From: Paenibacillus sp. yr247
GTDB taxonomy: Bacteria > Bacillota > Bacilli > Paenibacillales > NBRC-103111
Direction: 5' to 3'
Assembly (NCBI RefSeq): GCF_900103825.1
Contig: NZ_FNIF01000010.1
Span: forward strand, 62,001 to 126,000
Length of the DNA: 64,000 nucleotides
Both the position numbers and the translations under genes were made by a program. This document shows positions 8,736 to 16,723 of the stretch, piece after piece. Within the stretch, counting starts at the first letter, position 1. Each line of letters opens with the position of its first letter. The notes under the pieces are model-generated. The model did not search any database. It saw only the letters and a program-made list of their open reading frames with translations, and was not told where the DNA came from.

Positions 8736-8813
8736 ATTAACCTGCCCGTTACTTCAATGAAATCATAAAAGGAGCTGCCTCAATACAGCTCCTCCACTAT
8801 AGTTTTTCGTTAT
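8736..8813. repeat. Palindromic intergenic repeat, copy C
   Basis: The left end TTAACCTGCCCGTTACTTC, hairpin AGGAGCTGCC...ACAGCTCCT and right end ACTATAGTTTTTCGTTAT are all present. It lies between the stop of the DUF6454 gene (8852) and the TTG start of the next gene (8691). On the minus strand the hairpin is followed by TTTT, so it can double as a terminator. Confidence 0.7.
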
Positions 8814-8851
8814 CCATCCATGCCCCTACGGGGCACCACGGAACTGTAAGA

Positions 8852-9715
8852 TTATAGTTTATTTTTCAAATTGTTTGTTTCATATATCAACATAGACCCG
8901 TGATCGTCATCCGGTACAGCATAAAGCCGCAGCTCTTGACCGGCGTTCTCCATGAACACCGGATTACGGGTAATCACGTGTCCTTGCGGAGAAAACTCAG
9001 TGATGGGTGTTTCATGAATCGTATCCAACGTATTCATGTCTATCAGGGCTAATCCACCTAGCTCGTACGGCTCGGTGCGATTTGCAGGATTGGTCAGCTC
9101 AGAGATACCGCTCAAAATCATTTTCCCTTCGCCTACATAATGACCATCTTGATAATCTACAAAATGACTCGAGTTTTCTTTCACAAGTAGCTGCGTCCCA
9201 TTTTGGTTCCATTCATAGAACTTACGTGAGCCCCAGCTGTTACCTACTAGCTTTCCATTTTGACCGTCACGGACCAATCCTCCGATATGATCATGAACTC
9301 GAAACGATTCTTCTGCTTTCATAGTCTTAGGATCTACTTTGTAAACAATAGATTCGCTATTGGGTCGGTATTCGGCGACAGGTACCCAAATATTATTGCC
9401 GTCAAAATCAATGCCGCCTGGGTGATAGATGTTCCCTTCACCCAAAGGCATATCATTCACAAGCTTCCCCTGTTTATCAAAGACAAATAAGTGACCGATT
9501 CCCTTTCCAGGAGTGCGGTCATAACCGTGCTGGTGCTGGTCATATTTAACAGGCTTTTCAATAAGTTCAACCGAGGACAAATAAAAGAGGTCCCCGATTC
9601 GAACCATTCCTTGTGAGTGGTAATTGTTAAATTGTAGATCAATTCTATCTTTTTGCTCCCATTTCGTGTTGCGTGTAAGATTTCGGAACTGAGAGATTAG
9701 TTTCTGATTATCCAT
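8852..9715 (-). CDS. DUF6454 family protein (beta-propeller-like)
   Basis: The best start is ATG 9715, with GGAAGG 8 nt upstream; a TTG 18 nt earlier lacks its own site. The 287-residue protein shows the DUF6454 pattern: YHSQGMVRIGDLFYLSSVEL, GYDRTPGKGIGHLFVFD, YHPGGIDFDGNNIWVPVAEY, HDHIGGLVRDG and WGSRKFYEW. Repeated blade-like strands suggest a beta-propeller. No enzyme activity is established for this family to my knowledge, and no signal peptide is seen. It is bounded by repeat copies M (17 nt before the start) and C (after the stop). Confidence 0.8.
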   Translation of the reverse strand: MDNQKLISQFRNLTRNTKWEQKDRIDLQFNNYHSQGMVRIGDLFYLSSVELIEKPVKYDQHQHGYDRTPGKGIGHLFVFDKQGKLVNDMPLGEGNIYHPGGIDFDGNNIWVPVAEYRPNSESIVYKVDPKTMKAEESFRVHDHIGGLVRDGQNGKLVGNSWGSRKFYEWNQNGTQLLVKENSSHFVDYQDGHYVGEGKMILSGISELTNPANRTEPYELGGLALIDMNTLDTIHETPITEFSPQGHVITRNPVFMENAGQELRLYAVPDDDHGSMLIYETNNLKNKL

Positions 9716-9731
9716 ATGTGTTTGTCCTTCC

Positions 9732-9778
9732 AAAGTTAAACTGGGGTTTATTGATTTGGGCTATTGTTTCTCGTTAGC
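9732..9778. repeat. Short repeat lacking the central hairpin, copy M
   Basis: The right end CTATTGTTTCTCGTTAGC (9761-9778) and left end GTTAAACTGGGGTTTATTG match the repeat family, but the central stem-loop is missing. It directly follows the degraded YdcF end of the chimeric gene, and its left edge lies 17 nt from the start of the DUF6454 gene. Confidence 0.55.
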
Positions 9779-9782
9779 GTAG

Positions 9783-10592
9783 CTAGCCATATGATCCGAT
9801 TTGGAGTATAGCGGGCCTGAAATATTTCCCTACCTTCTCAAGCTCATTCATTACGTATCTTATTCTATCTTCATCTAGAAACCAGTTATCCTTGGCAGTA
9901 CCTGTCTTGTCAATCACCGGACTTACATAAAAAATTGTCTCTCTTGGAAAAATAATTTGATATGTTAAAGTGCTCGCCGTGCGTGATAGTTTTTACAAAC
10001 CAACACTAAAAACACTAATTTTTTAGGTGTGTTGATGTAATACTTTCAAAGAGAATCGTGCATTTTCAAAAGTATTAGTTGCTTTATCTTCTTGAAGTAT
10101 TGCTTCTGGAGGGACGCCTAACGATACCCCGACATTTCGCAAAAACTCCCATTCAGTTGTTTCTACATGTGGTGTGGCACCAACCTCGCTTAATTCAGAT
10201 ATATCCGCCCATTTATATTCTGAATGTTCATAACTAAGTTTTATCTCCGCATCCTTTGGTAAGGAACAGCGAAATATTCCAACTTGTGCGTTAATACTAC
10301 TATGATAATAAAATCCCGTTAATGCAGCATCCTTAACTTCTATCCCAAGTTCTTCGCGACATTCTCGAAATAACGCTTCATGAATCGTTTCACCAGCATC
10401 TACACCACCACCAGGTAAACTCCACCCCTTATTTCCATATGTTCGCTTTAACAGAAGTATTTGACTCTCGGAATTTGATATTATAGCAAGAATGCCAAAT
10501 CCAAAAGTAACAAAACCCACTAATATCCTCTCCATTTCAACTCTCTGAGTAATCGTCAATTTCAGTTTCAATTCTTTTTTATAATACCACAT
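9783..10592 (-). pseudogene. Chimeric gene: Nudix hydrolase fused to frameshifted YdcF (DUF218) tail
   Basis: The open part (10023-10592, 189 codons) starts with a complete Nudix domain. Its box is GGVDAGE, seven residues, then RECREELGI, where metal-dependent hydrolysis of nucleotide-type substrates occurs in the family. After ISELSEVGATPH the sequence switches to the middle of a YdcF/DUF218 protein (VETTEWEFLRNVGVS, EDKATNTFENARFSL), which is not part of any Nudix fold. The reading frame then stops. YdcF sequence continues downstream in two other frames (VLVCKNYHARRAL, then FYVSPVIDKTGTAKDNWF and VMNELEKVGKYFRPA) to a stop at 9783. The Nudix half may still be made; the YdcF half is dead. 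Confidence 0.8.
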
Positions 10593-10601
10593 ATTGTAAG
10601 T

Positions 10602-10653
10602 ATCCTGCCCGTTACATTAATAAACAAAAGAGGAGCTGCCGCGTTCCGTTAGC
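10602..10653. repeat. Truncated repeat, copy D
   Basis: The left end ATCCTGCCCGTTACATTAAT and one hairpin arm (AGGAGCTGCC) are followed directly by GTTCCGTTAGC, so the second arm is deleted. It lies just upstream of the Nudix start codon. Confidence 0.5.
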
Positions 10654-10741
10654 AAAACCGGATCCACCCCTTAGATAGGCGTAACGAAGGAAATAGAGGG
10701 CTCAGACCCGTTGAGACATGGGAGTGAAAACCTCCAGGGGC

Positions 10742-10812
10742 GGCGTGGAGAATGCGTGCAGTATGTATGGAAATACTTGGAGACCATTCACTCTCCTTTA
10801 TTCCCGCACGCC
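10742..10812. ncRNA. Candidate structured RNA element (three-helix junction)
   Basis: GCGTGC (10754-10759) pairs with GCACGC (10806-10811) and encloses two hairpins: AGTAT/ATACT (10760-10764, 10773-10777) and GGAGA/TCTCC (10779-10783, 10792-10796). GGCGTG at 10742-10747 could pair with the same 3' strand instead, giving a possible alternative fold. A GGAG/CTCC hairpin lies just upstream near 10720-10735. No gene covers 10660-10870. The segment is GC-richer than its flanks. It could be a fragment of a group II intron or another RNA; I cannot name the class. Confidence 0.35.
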
Positions 10813-10890
10813 TTCATGTTGCCGAAGTCTACCGCGGTCGTCCCCTTCTTCTCCTATACTCCTATCCATAGGGATGAAATCCTGCGAATA

Positions 10891-10939
10891 AGCGAGCATT
10901 CGTGAGAAAACTAAATCGTATCGAGGGAGCGCAATGATC
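10891..10939 (-). other. Short fragment shared with 37541-37584
   Basis: On the minus strand it reads LPRYDLVFSRML, matching LPRYDLIFSRKL at 37541-37584 with similar DNA (CGAGGGAG and CGTGAGAA in common). It appears to be a leftover from the same element, probably a transposon or lost gene, with no intact ORF here. Confidence 0.4.
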
Positions 10940-10982
10940 TTGCTTTTCTATATGATACGCTTCACCTTAACAGTCATAACGG

Positions 10983-11018
10983 CGAAAAATGTGAAAGGAG
11001 CTGTCGCCTGCCAGCTCC
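10983..11018 (-). terminator. Terminator-like hairpin after marR (possible repeat copy E)
   Basis: GGAGCTG (10997-11003) pairs with CAGCTCC (11012-11018). On the minus strand the stem is followed by TTTCACATTTTT. It uses the same stem sequence as the dispersed repeats but lacks clear end motifs. It would end transcription coming from the MarR gene. Confidence 0.6.
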
Positions 11019-11124
11019 ATTGTTGTTTATATTGAACGATTACGAACTCTCTCGTAACCCTTTTCGATTACACCAATCGAATATACCGCCACAAGATGGT
11101 TTCATGTTTACGCACAAAGGCTTC

Positions 11125-11544
11125 TTATTCGACGAACGACCTATTGAATTTGGTCAACAGGTATCCGAATTGTTGCCGTTCGTCTTCGCTCCAATCGTCG
11201 TTTAGCCGTTTCGCGATTCGTTCCAAGCGGGCCAGTTTGGTTTCGTTCAGTTCTTTGGCGCCTTTCTCCGTAATCTGCAAAGAGTATGCTCGTCCGTCAG
11301 TAGGATCGGGGATTCGGTAGACGTATCCTTTCTGCTCTAGAGCAGCCGTTTGTCTGCTAACTGTTGATATATCCAGATGAAATTCGTCTGCCAATGCCTT
11401 TACCCCTGCGGCTCCGTTCTCTGAGATTTGGCGCAGCAGCAAATAAGCGGATCTGTCCAGACTCCCGATTAGGGCTATCGAGGTGACCCGTCGGAAAAGG
11501 ATCGCTAGTTCGAGTTCTATGGTTTCCAGTGCCTGTTCATTCAT
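11125..11544 (-). CDS. MarR-family transcriptional regulator
   Basis: This 139-residue protein is a full-length MarR repressor. The winged helix-turn-helix spans residues 45-100: VKALADEFHLDISTVSRQTAALEQ recognition region, then a wing ending RIPDPTDGRAYSLQITEKG. N- and C-terminal helices for dimerisation are present. It is divergent from the CBS and MFS genes, and the 180-bp intergenic region has a palindrome over the promoter of those genes. It therefore probably represses the exporter and itself, with release on binding a toxic ligand. The ligand is unknown. Confidence 0.88.
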   Translation of the reverse strand: MNEQALETIELELAILFRRVTSIALIGSLDRSAYLLLRQISENGAAGVKALADEFHLDISTVSRQTAALEQKGYVYRIPDPTDGRAYSLQITEKGAKELNETKLARLERIAKRLNDDWSEDERQQFGYLLTKFNRSFVE

Positions 11545-11641
11545 TGCATCACCTTCCTTCTCGGTTCGTGAAATTTTCTAAGCTTCATCGTAACATACGG
11601 GCATAGGGAAAGAAAAACTTCCCTCGAACCATTCTATATGG

Positions 11642-11696
11642 TTGACACAGTAACTTATAGTTGTATAATACAATTATAAAGTTTCATAATACAACT
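11642..11696 (+). promoter_or_regulatory. Sigma-A promoter with MarR-type operator
   Basis: TTGACA (11642-11647) and TATAAT (11664-11669) are spaced by 16 nt. The palindrome AGTTGTAT-A-ATACAATT (11659-11675) overlaps the -10 box, and a second half-site ATACAACT follows at 11689-11696. This is a likely binding site for the divergent MarR protein, controlling the CBS-MFS genes. Confidence 0.75.
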
Positions 11697-11724
11697 TTTA
11701 TTTGAAATAAGGGGGGAATGCAAC

Positions 11725-12177
11725 ATGCAAGCCCAGGACATCATGATCAAACAAATATACAAAGTGAGGGAATCGGACACCGTAAAATCAGTTGTCCAGA
11801 AACTCATAGATCATCGAATCGGCGGCATGCCGGTGGTCAACGACCGGAATGAAATCGTCGCTTATGTGAGTGACGGGGATATTATGCGGTATATCGGCAA
11901 GCATGAAGACTTGGTTATCGATTCGCTCTATTACTCCATTGTGTTGAAGGGCGATAACGACGAATTTGAAGAACGAATGCAAAAACTATTAAACTTGTCG
12001 GTCTTAGAAATTGCCAAAAGAAAAGTGATTACCGTCTCGTGGGATGAAGATATCGAAGTGATCGCGGCGATTCTGGGAAAGAAGCAAATTAAAAAGCTGC
12101 CTGTTGAGCGGAATGGTGTGCTTGCGGGTATCATCAGTCGCGGTGACGTTATCAGGCATTCGTTTAAGGCCTTATAG
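11725..12177 (+). CDS. CBS-domain protein
   Basis: This 150-residue protein starts at ATG 11725 with AGGGGGG upstream. It consists of two CBS repeats and little else: residues 1-60 (AQDIMIKQIYKVRESDTVKS ... GDIMRYIG) and residues 90-150 (KRKVITVSWDEDIEVIA ... SRGDVIRHSF). Such pairs bind adenine nucleotides and sense energy state. It is the first gene behind the MarR-controlled promoter and is followed 33 nt later by an MFS exporter. It may tune that exporter or another partner; this is inference from position. Confidence 0.85.
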   Translation: MQAQDIMIKQIYKVRESDTVKSVVQKLIDHRIGGMPVVNDRNEIVAYVSDGDIMRYIGKHEDLVIDSLYYSIVLKGDNDEFEERMQKLLNLSVLEIAKRKVITVSWDEDIEVIAAILGKKQIKKLPVERNGVLAGIISRGDVIRHSFKAL

Positions 12178-12210
12178 TAATAAGTTTGTATCTGAAAAGG
12201 AGTGGGAACC

Positions 12211-13440
12211 ATGACATATAGCAAACAAATAACATCGACCGCATCGGCGGCCGAAACCGTTCGGGAAAAGGGACAATCCAGAGCCGTATGGGCCGTTTTC
12301 TTCGCATGTGTTATTGCGTTTATGGGGCTCGGTCTTGTGGATCCAATTTTGCCGGCGATCGCCAAGAACCTGCACGCTTCGCAAAGCGAAGTCACCTTGT
12401 TGTTCACTAGCTATAATGCCGTTATGGCGGTGGCCATGCTGATCACCGGGGCAATTTCGTCACGAATCGGGATCAAGCGGACGCTGCTGGCCGGCATCGT
12501 CATCATTGCCGTTTTCTCGGCGCTGGGTGGTGGAGTATCCAATGGCATTTGGCAGCTTGTCGGACTTCGCGGCGGCTGGGGTCTCGGCAATGCGCTGTTC
12601 GTCGCTACCGCGTTATCCGCAATCGTCTCTTTATCGTCGTCCGGCACCGCTCGGGCCGTTATTTTATATGAAGCTGCGATCGGTCTCGGCATCTCGATAG
12701 GACCGCTTATCGGCGGGGAGCTCGGTTCCATCTCGTGGAGGGGGCCTTTCCTGGGAGTCGCCGCCCTGATGATCATCGCTTTTATCGCTCTATTTGCCTG
12801 GATGCCCAAATCGAATCAACAACATGCAGTGAAGTCAAAGACCTCCTTGCTTGACCCTTTCCGCGCCATGAAGCACCGTTCCTTGGTCGTGTTCGGAGTG
12901 GCTGCCGCTCTATACAATTTTGGATTTTTCACTTTATTGGCTTACGCGCCATTCGTCATGGGACTCGATGAGCACGGTCTTGGATATGTGTTCCTGGGCT
13001 GGGGGATCTTGCTGGCCATCACTTCCGTATTCATGGCCCCGAAGCTGCAGATGAGGCTCGGAACCGTTACATCTATTTGCATCATGCTCCTCTTATTCGG
13101 TTTGGACCTGCTGGTGATGGGTATTTGGACTTCAAGGCAAGGAGTCATTATTACCGCCGTCATTATTGCCGGAGCTTTGCTCGGAAACAACAACACGCTT
13201 ATTACAACGGCTGTGATGAATGCTGCTCCCGTCGAACGCTCCACTGCATCCGCTGCTTACAGCTTCCTGCGTTTCCTCGGCGCAGCGGTAGCCCCATTTA
13301 TGGCGGGCAAACTGGCAGAGTGGTTCAACCCACATGTTCCGTTCATTGTAGGAGCAGGATTCGTGATCGTATCGATACTGTTTATCTTGCTCAATCGGAA
13401 CCATGTGAAGCATGTCGATCGCGCAGAGACCGGTCACTGA
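12211..13440 (+). CDS. MFS drug-efflux-type transporter
   Basis: It starts at ATG 12211, with AAAGGAG 8 nt upstream (a GTG 9 nt earlier is too close to that site). The 409-residue protein has about 12 membrane segments. The first loop carries a family-typical motif (SSRIGIKRTLL near residue 90). Helix five shows GISIGPLIGGEL, like the antiporter motif C of drug exporters. Together with the MarR repressor this suggests efflux of a toxic compound in exchange for protons. It is co-transcribed with the CBS protein. The substrate cannot be told. Confidence 0.85.
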   Translation: MTYSKQITSTASAAETVREKGQSRAVWAVFFACVIAFMGLGLVDPILPAIAKNLHASQSEVTLLFTSYNAVMAVAMLITGAISSRIGIKRTLLAGIVIIAVFSALGGGVSNGIWQLVGLRGGWGLGNALFVATALSAIVSLSSSGTARAVILYEAAIGLGISIGPLIGGELGSISWRGPFLGVAALMIIAFIALFAWMPKSNQQHAVKSKTSLLDPFRAMKHRSLVVFGVAAALYNFGFFTLLAYAPFVMGLDEHGLGYVFLGWGILLAITSVFMAPKLQMRLGTVTSICIMLLLFGLDLLVMGIWTSRQGVIITAVIIAGALLGNNNTLITTAVMNAAPVERSTASAAYSFLRFLGAAVAPFMAGKLAEWFNPHVPFIVGAGFVIVSILFILLNRNHVKHVDRAETGH

Positions 13441-13512
13441 GTGCAGAAGCCCCAAATGGAAAGATCTTCTTAGACACGATAATCCCCTCCGTTGCTTATC
13501 TAGTATACAAAA

Positions 13513-13565
13513 AGGTACCCACAGCCTGAACACCTTTTTTTTAAGTGTCCAGACTATGGGTACCA
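13513..13565 (+). terminator. Long hairpin after MFS gene
   Basis: GGTACCCACAG pairs with CTATGGGTACC, with an inner ACAC/GTGT stem closed by a T-rich loop. It lacks a clean T-run after the outer stem on the plus strand, so its strength as a terminator is uncertain. It sits 70 nt after the exporter stop. Confidence 0.5.
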
Positions 13566-13623
13566 GTTTATAGCTTCTAAGGCTCGTTTGGTACTCTGCT
13601 CAGAAAACAGACACTCTAATTTA

Positions 13624-13737
13624 TTAAATCATGGGAGCCTCCATTCCCATTTTACTCCATTCTTCTCTTGCAGGTCCATAAACTCCAGGAACCCTTAACC
13701 CGGCTTGACGCATGAGAACAGTCATTTGTTCACACAT
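13624..13737 (-). other. Remnant ORF downstream of glycerate kinase
   Basis: A 37-codon frame (MTVLMRQAGLRVPGVYGPA, then EEWSKMGMEAPMI) reads like the C-terminal end of a larger enzyme. It has no start signal of its own and begins about 13 nt after the glycerate kinase stop. It may be what remains of a gene once part of the operon. The family is not recognised with confidence. Confidence 0.35.
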
Positions 13738-13749
13738 CACAATTCAGCA

Positions 13750-14898
13750 TCAAGACATACCCTTTACTGCGCGTATAATTCTAAATACCTGTTCGGCTGT
13801 ACGACGTAAATTTTGCTTGGTTTCCTTCGGGTCCATGGCTAGCTCCAATGACATTGGGCCGCTAACTATGGGAAAATAAGAGGTTATTCCATTTCCGTTT
13901 AATACGGATGCTTCTTTCGTTATGCCTCCGGCATATGCAAGAACGGGTATGCCGTATTTTTGTGAAAGTCGGGCTATACCTAAAGGCGCCTTTCCCATAG
14001 ATGTTTGTCCATCCAACCTGCCTTCCCCGGTAATGACAAAGTCGGCATCTGCAAGCTTTTGTTCCATGCCGATGATATCTAAGACCAACTCGATCCCGGG
14101 TTGAAGCGTTCCTGACAAAAAAAAGGCGAAAGCGGCTCCGAGTCCGCCGGCTGCTCCTGCGCCGGGAATTTGTCCAACATCTACATTCAGCTCATTATGC
14201 ACAACTTCTGCAAAAGAAGCCAATCCTTCATCAAGCTCTTTTACCATCACAGGGTCGGCCCCCTTTTGTGGAGCAAATACATAAGCGGCCCCATCAGGTC
14301 CGAATAAAGGATTATGGACATCGCATGCGACTCTGAATACGCATTGGTCCAACTCTTGACAAGCCCGGTTCGTATCTATGCTGCGAATGAGAGATAAAGA
14401 ACCCCCGCCTTGACTTACTTCATGTCCCTCAGCATCCTTGAAACTGAAGCCTAAAGCTTGAAGCATCCCGATACCTGCATCATTGGTAGCCGTTCCGCCG
14501 AGCCCAATTACAAATTCGCGGCATCCTTGGCGTAAGGCGTCAAGGATCATCTCTCCTACACCAAACGTTGTTGTTTTGAGCGGATTCCGGTACTCGACAG
14601 GAACGAGCGGTAGGCCGCAGGCGGCCGCAACTTCAATGACCGCCGTTTTTCGATTTCCTAAGATGCCGTAGATAGACTTGACAGGAGTACCAAGCGGACC
14701 TGTAACTTCCACGTTCCTAAGCTCCCCGTTAGTCGCGGAAATAAGCGCTTCGGTTGTCCCCTCTCCACCGTCAGCAAGCGGAACACAAACAATTTCCGCG
14801 TCCGGGTAAACCTTGTTAATCCCAGAAGCAATAGCCTTGCTCCCTTCCAATGATGAAATGCTGCCTTTAAACGAGTCTATCGCGACGACTACCTTCAT
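13750..14898 (-). CDS. Glycerate kinase (mannosylglycerate operon)
   Basis: This 382-residue protein is a full-length GlxK/GarK-type glycerate kinase: VVVAIDSFKGSISS at the start, PLADGGEGTTEAL near residue 40, FVIGLGGTATNDAGIGMLQA near residue 130 and DFVITGEGRLDGQT near residue 285. It phosphorylates D-glycerate with ATP. It is the last gene of the operon with alpha-mannosidase and PTS genes, which yield glycerate from mannosylglycerate, so the function fits well. A weak AGGCT/AGCCT hairpin lies between it and ptsI and might lower its expression. A paralogue is encoded at 60236-61372. Confidence 0.92.
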   Translation of the reverse strand: MKVVVAIDSFKGSISSLEGSKAIASGINKVYPDAEIVCVPLADGGEGTTEALISATNGELRNVEVTGPLGTPVKSIYGILGNRKTAVIEVAAACGLPLVPVEYRNPLKTTTFGVGEMILDALRQGCREFVIGLGGTATNDAGIGMLQALGFSFKDAEGHEVSQGGGSLSLIRSIDTNRACQELDQCVFRVACDVHNPLFGPDGAAYVFAPQKGADPVMVKELDEGLASFAEVVHNELNVDVGQIPGAGAAGGLGAAFAFFLSGTLQPGIELVLDIIGMEQKLADADFVITGEGRLDGQTSMGKAPLGIARLSQKYGIPVLAYAGGITKEASVLNGNGITSYFPIVSGPMSLELAMDPKETKQNLRRTAEQVFRIIRAVKGMS

Positions 14899-14978
14899 GC
14901 ATTTACGCCCCTTTCAATGCAACTTACCAAAACAGAGGCTCTCCCCCGAAACATCTTGAGGGAAAGCCTACATAAATT

Positions 14979-16721
14979 TTACTCAATTAAGGCTTTGGCA
15001 GCGGATCGTACTTCTTCAGCGGTATCCATATTCAAGACCCTTACAAGAAGCGCTTGGGATACCGGCATAGTTAAGGACGATAAGGTAAACTTCTGTTTGG
15101 CAACTGATGCGCCGTCCATACTCCACTCGTCGAGTCCCATAGCTAACAGCAGAGGAGCAGCGAGCGGGTCACCGGCCATCTTGCCGCACATCCCGACCCA
15201 TTTTCCTTCCTTATGGGCTGCTTGAATTAGGGAATGAATAGAGCGAATAACAGCAGGATGGAAGTAATCGTATAAATGCGCAACCTTCTCATTCATACGG
15301 TCTACTGCGAGTGTATATTGGACCAAATCGTTCGTTCCGATACTGAAGAAATCCACTTCCTTGGCGAACCGGTCGGCCAGTTGAATGACCGACGGCACCT
15401 CCGCCATTATGCCGATCTCGCACGATTCGTCGAAAGCAATATGATCAGAACGCAGTGCAGCTTTAACCTCTTCCGTTATAGCTTTGGCCTGCCTCAACTC
15501 TTGGATCGTCGTAATCATGGGGAACATGATTTTGGCGCGACCGAATACACTTGCCCGTAAGATGGCCCGGAGCTGGGTTTTGAACAGCTCCCGCTCTTGA
15601 AGGCAAAGCCGGATGGCACGCAAACCGAGAAACGGATTACTTTCTTTCGGCAGCTGCCAGTACGAAAGGTTTTTATCCCCCCCTATATCTAGGGTGCGGA
15701 TGACGACAGGTTTGTCTTTCCATTGTTCCAGTACTTTTTTGTAAGCGGCGAATTGCTCTTCTTCCGTGGGGAAATGATCCGAGTTCATAAATAAAAACTC
15801 AGTACGGAATAATCCTACGCCATGTACCTCGTCAACGATTCCTTCGCGGAATTCTTCCGGCATTCCGATATTTACGGCCATCTCAACCTGCCTGCCGTCC
15901 GCCGTCAGGGCAGGTTGCTGTTTGAAGGCGGACAAGCGCTCTTCGAACGCTTCTTCTTGCTGCAGCTTGGTCAGGTACTCTTGCGTTGTGGCCGGTTCAG
16001 GGTTAACAATGCAAACCCCCAAAGTACCGTCAATGATGAGCTCGTTTCCATGCTCAATTTCAGCCAAAGCCTCACCTACGCCTACAACTGCAGGTATACC
16101 CAGGGAGCGGGAAAGAATCGCCGTATGAGTCGTTTCGCCGCCTAAGCGAGTGACAAAACCGAGAACAAAGCGACGGTCAAGCTGTACCGTTACAGAAGGC
16201 GTCAGATCATCTGCAATTAATATCGCCGGTTCCATCAATTGGGTCAAATCGGGATAAGAATTTTTTTGCAGATGGGACATTAGACGATTCGCTGCATCCT
16301 TTACGTCATGAATCCGTTCCTTGACGTAGGCGTTATTCATTTTTTCAAACAAAGCAGTGAGCTGATCGACGACGGATTGCACAGCTTTTTCCGGAGAGAA
16401 CATTTTCTTTTCGACGTGCTTCACGATTTCACCGTAAAAAGCCGGATCATTCAACATACTTCGCTGACCTTGAATGATGACGCTTTTTTCTTCACCGAGT
16501 GTTTGCTTGGAGATTTCAATAATTCTCTCTAAGTCGGACAAGGTCTGATCTTTGGCAGAAGCCAGCCTTTTCAATTCCGTTTCTACGAAATGAGACTCGA
16601 TTCGCTCCGGAAAGCTAACCTTTGCCTCAGGCAAAGCATATAGAAAAGCTCTGCCGAAACGGATTCCTTGCGATACGCCGATGCCGGCAATCCGCTTCTC
16701 ACGAACAGGCAAATTGGACAT
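14979..16721 (-). CDS. ptsI: PTS Enzyme I (operon-encoded)
   Basis: The 580 residues cover the whole of Enzyme I. The phosphocarrier His is H199 in GGETTHTAILSRS. The PEP-binding TIM barrel has the FRTEFLFM, DIGGDK and GIMAEVPS segments, and the active Cys lies in GMCGKMAGD. The enzyme takes phosphate from phosphoenolpyruvate and passes it to HPr. Its start codon lies 2 nt after the ptsH stop, so the pair is translated together. Bacteria normally have one housekeeping ptsHI pair, so a set inside a substrate-specific operon points to a dedicated relay. Confidence 0.93.
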   Translation of the reverse strand: MSNLPVREKRIAGIGVSQGIRFGRAFLYALPEAKVSFPERIESHFVETELKRLASAKDQTLSDLERIIEISKQTLGEEKSVIIQGQRSMLNDPAFYGEIVKHVEKKMFSPEKAVQSVVDQLTALFEKMNNAYVKERIHDVKDAANRLMSHLQKNSYPDLTQLMEPAILIADDLTPSVTVQLDRRFVLGFVTRLGGETTHTAILSRSLGIPAVVGVGEALAEIEHGNELIIDGTLGVCIVNPEPATTQEYLTKLQQEEAFEERLSAFKQQPALTADGRQVEMAVNIGMPEEFREGIVDEVHGVGLFRTEFLFMNSDHFPTEEEQFAAYKKVLEQWKDKPVVIRTLDIGGDKNLSYWQLPKESNPFLGLRAIRLCLQERELFKTQLRAILRASVFGRAKIMFPMITTIQELRQAKAITEEVKAALRSDHIAFDESCEIGIMAEVPSVIQLADRFAKEVDFFSIGTNDLVQYTLAVDRMNEKVAHLYDYFHPAVIRSIHSLIQAAHKEGKWVGMCGKMAGDPLAAPLLLAMGLDEWSMDGASVAKQKFTLSSLTMPVSQALLVRVLNMDTAEEVRSAAKALIE

Positions 16722-16723
16722 GA

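Noticed and set aside
14917-16721. Several plus-strand frames over ptsI
   Set aside because: All are shadows of the Enzyme I gene, whose catalytic motifs are complete.
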